23,552 nucleotides of DNA, taken from JAZNQN01 sp045656005 (GTDB lineage: Bacteria > Bacillota > Clostridia > UMGS1883 > UMGS1540). Under the pieces are notes generated by a model that worked only from the letters and a program-made list of their open reading frames with translations, was not told where the DNA came from and made no database searches. The translations under genes and the position numbers were made by a program. Below, piece after piece: positions 21,101 through 23,552 of the stretch; positions within the stretch are counted from its first letter, which is position 1, and each line of letters starts with the position of its first letter. The stretch lies in assembly GCA_045656005.1 (NCBI GenBank), contig JAZOQG010000081.1, positions 1 to 23,552 of the forward strand, in the 5' to 3' direction.

Positions 21101-22407
21101 TTTCTGCCACCAATTCCTTTCTCGCGAAGTTTTTGTTTGCAAAGTCTTATGTACTGGGTTATGTATCTTTTTGAAGGACAGACATAAGTGCACGCACCGC
21201 ACTCTATGCAGTCGGATACCCTATATTTTTCGCACTCGTCATAAAGTCCTGCCGCCGCAAGATTTGATATACTTTGCGGCATCAGTGACATGGGACAAGC
21301 CGATATGCACCTTCCGCAACGGATGCATGAAATTTCGCTTTCGTGATGTATGTCTTCCTTGCCAAAGAATAAAAGTGAACCGCATCCCTTTGTAACAGAG
21401 AAATCCGTGTGCGGCAAAGCTATTCCCATCATAGGTCCGCCCATTATTATTTTTTCACACTCTCCCGAAAGACCTCCTGCACTTTCCGCCAAATAGTCAA
21501 TAGGTGTTCCGAGCCTTACTTCAAAATTTACAGGGTTTTTTATAAGAGGTCCTGAAACTGTTACAATTCTGCTTATAAGCGGCTCACCAACACTTGCCGC
21601 TCTCCATATTGAGTAAACGGTGTCAACATTTAAAACCACACATCCAACGTCTATCGGAAGTCCCCTTCCTCTCGGCACTTTTCTTTTTAAAACTGCAGAA
21701 ATCAATTGTTTTTCGCTTCCCTGCGGATATTTTACTTCCAGAGGAATTACCTTGATGTTTTCTTCCCCTTCGCATATTTTTTTCATGTTTTCTATGGCAT
21801 CGCCCTTATTTTTCTCAATGGCAATAAAGCCTTTTTCTGCTCCGAGCTTTTCCATTACGAGCTTTAAACCCTTAAAAACACTCTCCCCTCTTTCAAGGAG
21901 CACTCTGTGGTCGCTTGTAATATAAGGCTCGCACTCCGCACCATTTACCAAAATGCACTCTGCCTTTTTCCCCTCAGGGATTGAAAGTTTTATGTGAGTA
22001 GGAAATGTAGCACCGCCCATTCCGACAATTCCTGCCTCTTTGGAAATTTCCGATGCTGATAAATCATTCATAGGCGAAATATTTATAGCCTCGTCTTTAA
22101 AATCGTTTTTGATGATTATGTGGTCGCAACTCATTCCTGACGGCATCTGTTTGCTGACTATATCTAAAACCTCGCCAGATACCGAGGAATGAACAGATGC
22201 AGAAACTCCGCCTGTGCCCTCTCCTATCACCTGATACATAAGCACCCTGTCACCCTTTTTTACCAGAGGAGTTGCAGGTGCACCGATGTGCTGCGACATC
22301 GGAAACGATAAAATTTCAGGAGGCGTCAATATCTTTATCGGGATAGATGCAGTCCCCTCTTTATTTGAAGGCGGATGAATTCCACCTTTGAAAGTAAATT
22401 TTTTCAT
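21097..22407 (-). CDS. rnfC: Rnf complex subunit C (NAD(H)-site, iron-sulfur)
   Basis: Peripheral subunit where NAD+ is reduced. 436 residues: an N-terminal RnfC barrel domain (FKGGIHPPSNKEGT; HIGAPATPLVKKGDRV), the FMN/NAD domain like complex I 51-kDa (GIVGMGGATFPTHIKL, about 126-141; CILVNGAECEPYITSDHRVL), an SLBB-like part, and two C-terminal [4Fe-4S] motifs CIRCGRCISACP (361-372) and CIECGACTYVCP (400-411). First gene of rnfCDGEAB; ribosome site AAAGGAG. The order is the one known from Acetobacterium and Clostridium. Complete subunit set implies a working ion-pumping complex; Na+ or H+ cannot be told. Confidence 0.95.
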   Translation of the reverse strand: MKKFTFKGGIHPPSNKEGTASIPIKILTPPEILSFPMSQHIGAPATPLVKKGDRVLMYQVIGEGTGGVSASVHSSVSGEVLDIVSKQMPSGMSCDHIIIKNDFKDEAINISPMNDLSASEISKEAGIVGMGGATFPTHIKLSIPEGKKAECILVNGAECEPYITSDHRVLLERGESVFKGLKLVMEKLGAEKGFIAIEKNKGDAIENMKKICEGEENIKVIPLEVKYPQGSEKQLISAVLKRKVPRGRGLPIDVGCVVLNVDTVYSIWRAASVGEPLISRIVTVSGPLIKNPVNFEVRLGTPIDYLAESAGGLSGECEKIIMGGPMMGIALPHTDFSVTKGCGSLLFFGKEDIHHESEISCIRCGRCISACPMSLMPQSISNLAAAGLYDECEKYRVSDCIECGACTYVCPSKRYITQYIRLCKQKLREKGIGGRK

Positions 22408-22425
22408 ATATTTTTTATTCTCCTT

Positions 22426-22451
22426 TCATACATCGTTATAATATTAAAGCA
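22426..22451 (-). promoter_or_regulatory. Possible promoter of the rnf operon (extended -10)
   Basis: Minus strand TGC followed by TTTAAT (22451-22443) fits an extended -10 element with start near 22436, 17 or more bases before the ribosome site. No good -35 box is visible, and other -10 choices (TATTAT, TATAAC) are close by, so this is tentative. Confidence 0.3.
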
Positions 22452-22471
22452 CATAAATAATACATACTACA

Positions 22472-22788
22472 GTTTTTATAAAATTTATATCGCGTACCAA
22501 AGGCAACATTTATATTACCTCTACGAGGTGTGACTTTTGGCGCAAAAGTCACCAAAACGAAGGGGGTTCCGAATCCCCCTTCAACCCCTAAACGGCCTCG
22601 CAGGGGCGTGAAAACACTACCAGCACTCTGTCTAAAGTTTACGGGTTTTGTTTTTATAAAATTCTCTTTTTTTGTGTCGTCGATGAGAACGTCGCACATA
22701 GCGACGTGGCTCATCTAAAATTGACAATTCAGCAGAGGTAAAAATTATTGTCAATTTTTCGACAGACAAAAGAAAATTTTATAAAAAC
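22472..22788 (+). mobile_element. MITE-like repeat with terminal inverted repeats, copy B
   Basis: A 317-bp element bounded by GTTTTTATAAAATTT (22472-22486) and its exact complement AAATTTTATAAAAAC (22774-22788). Positions 22515-22788 match copy A (15643-15915) in inverted orientation. Internal hairpins: ACCTC/GAGGT, GTGACTTTTG/CAAAAGTCAC, AAGGGGG/CCCCCTT, ACGTCGC/GCGACGT and TTGACAAT/ATTGTCAA. It encodes no credible protein. It lies between the rnf promoter region and the pcrA terminator. No clear target-site duplication was found by eye. Confidence 0.65.
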
Positions 22789-22819
22789 CATAGTTTGCGT
22801 TATATTTATACGATTGTGA

Positions 22820-22853
22820 AAAAAATAACAGAGTATCCTATAGATACTCTGTT
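22820..22853 (-). terminator. Intrinsic terminator of pcrA
   Basis: Minus strand AACAGAGTATC / GATACTCTGTT, 11 bp (22853-22843 with 22837-22827), five-base loop, followed by ATTTTTTTC. Immediately after the pcrA stop. Confidence 0.9.
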
Positions 22854-22855
22854 TG

Positions 22856-23552
22856 TTAAATCTTTGTCAAGTTAGCGTAAAGTGCCAACAGTGTTTTAGT
22901 TCCTGCATTTTCAAAAGCAATTTCAAGTTTTGTGTCATTTCCGACAGGCACGGCGGTAAGAACCATTCCGTCACCAAACTTTTTGTGCCGCACTCTATCT
23001 CCTGCTTTGAGATCACACTTTCCGCCGGGCGGAGCCTTTGGAGTTGAGCCCTGAAAACTTGCTCTCATAGGCGGTGTGACCTTCGGCTGATACGAGTAAG
23101 GCTTTATGTCACTCGCCTCGCTTCTTCCAGCCACAGCACTTTTTAAATCTATAAGCTCATTTGGTATTTCCGAAAGGAAACGTGAGGGCTTGTTGGAAGA
23201 TGTCATTCCGAAGATTGTGCGCTCGCTCGCGTGGGTTAAATAGAGCTTTTTCATTGCTCTTGTAATTCCCACATAGCAAAGCCTTCGCTCTTCTTCTGTT
23301 TCCTCCCCGTCAAACATTGCACGCGTTCCTGGGAAAACCCCTTCTTCCATTCCGCAGAGGAATACTACAGGAAATTCAAGTCCCTTTGCGCTGTGAAGTG
23401 TCATCATCGACACCGCATCCTGCTCTTCGTCGTAATTGTCTATATCCGACATCAGGGATACATTGTCAAGAAAATCAGCAAGAGTCGGATTTTCGTTTTC
23501 CTTTTCGTAGTTTACTGCAACTGATACAAATTCAAGTCGGAGGCCAAGCGGT
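22856..23552 (-). CDS. pcrA: UvrD/PcrA-type DNA helicase, C-terminal part (5'-truncated)
   Basis: Superfamily 1 3'-5' helicase for nucleotide excision repair and replication/plasmid maintenance. 231 residues are present; the frame stays open to the window end, so the N-terminal ~500 residues are outside. Visible: the ADFLDNVSL region preceding helicase motif V, MTLHSAKGLEFPVVFLCGMEEG (written as MTLHSAKGLEFPVV then FLCGMEEG), motif VI EEERRLCYVGITRAMKKLYL, and the C-terminal Tudor-like domain GDRVRHKKFGDGMV...AFENAGTKTLLALYANLTKI, which interacts with RNA polymerase in PcrA. That C-terminal domain favours PcrA over Rep. A terminator follows the stop. Confidence 0.93.
   Translation of the reverse strand, partial: PLGLRLEFVSVAVNYEKENENPTLADFLDNVSLMSDIDNYDEEQDAVSMMTLHSAKGLEFPVVFLCGMEEGVFPGTRAMFDGEETEEERRLCYVGITRAMKKLYLTHASERTIFGMTSSNKPSRFLSEIPNELIDLKSAVAGRSEASDIKPYSYQPKVTPPMRASFQGSTPKAPPGGKCDLKAGDRVRHKKFGDGMVLTAVPVGNDTKLEIAFENAGTKTLLALYANLTKI

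Noticed and set aside
22436..22714. ORFs on both strands within the second repeat copy
   Set aside because: Same hairpin repeat; no ribosome sites and no protein-like conservation.
1..23552. CRISPR arrays, tRNA/rRNA genes, transposases, phage genes
   Set aside because: None was recognised; the only repeats are the two MITE-like copies and short inverted repeats.

Overview
The window looks like the chromosome of an endospore-forming anaerobic member of the Clostridia (Firmicutes). Evidence: A/T-rich codon use, near-consensus TTGACA/TATAAT promoters, strong AGGAGG-type ribosome sites, dipicolinate synthase genes (spore core), an Rnf ferredoxin:NAD+ complex, and an infC-rpmI-rplT operon with a Firmicute-style attenuated leader. 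No tRNA, rRNA, CRISPR array, transposase or phage gene was found. Species cannot be named from sequence alone.

Layout. 1-781: 3' part of gap. 782-1507: no conventional gene, but dense in small elements: the gap terminator, a candidate type I toxin-antitoxin locus (22-residue hydrophobic peptide on the minus strand, short RNA on the plus strand, shared bidirectional terminator), and a rod-shaped structured RNA with its own promoter and terminator (6S-like candidate). 1508-3369 (minus): trmH-type rRNA methyltransferase and alr. 3494-4750 (minus): infC-rpmI-rplT with an L20-type leader; infC probably starts at AUA. 4801-5448 (plus): an ECF transporter S component. 5457-13868 (plus): one long aromatic amino acid operon, aroF-tyrA-aroB-aroA-aroC-pheA-aroE/K-aroQ. 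It encodes all seven chorismate steps plus the prephenate dehydrogenase and dehydratase branches to Tyr and Phe, with shikimate dehydrogenase and kinase fused. In front of it is a leader peptide very rich in Phe and Tyr, followed by mutually exclusive antiterminator and terminator hairpins. This reads as ribosome-mediated attenuation, an arrangement best known from enterobacterial pheA/trp; T-boxes are the usual device for these genes in Firmicutes.

13921-15454 (minus): dpaA-dpaB (spoVFA-spoVFB) behind a sigma-K-like promoter. 15914-22450 (minus): rnfCDGEAB, followed directly by L-lactate dehydrogenase and a CPBP-family membrane protease. This operon is bracketed by two inverted copies of a ~274-bp hairpin-rich repeat, one of which has 15-bp terminal inverted repeats (MITE-like). 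22827-23552 (minus): 3' part of a PcrA/UvrD helicase gene and its terminator.

How the parts fit: the aromatic operon makes Phe and Tyr and appears to sense their charged tRNAs through its leader. Rnf would couple ferredoxin oxidation to NAD+ reduction and ion pumping, and the adjacent LDH could recycle NADH. All functional calls rest on motifs and context read by eye; no search or folding program was run.
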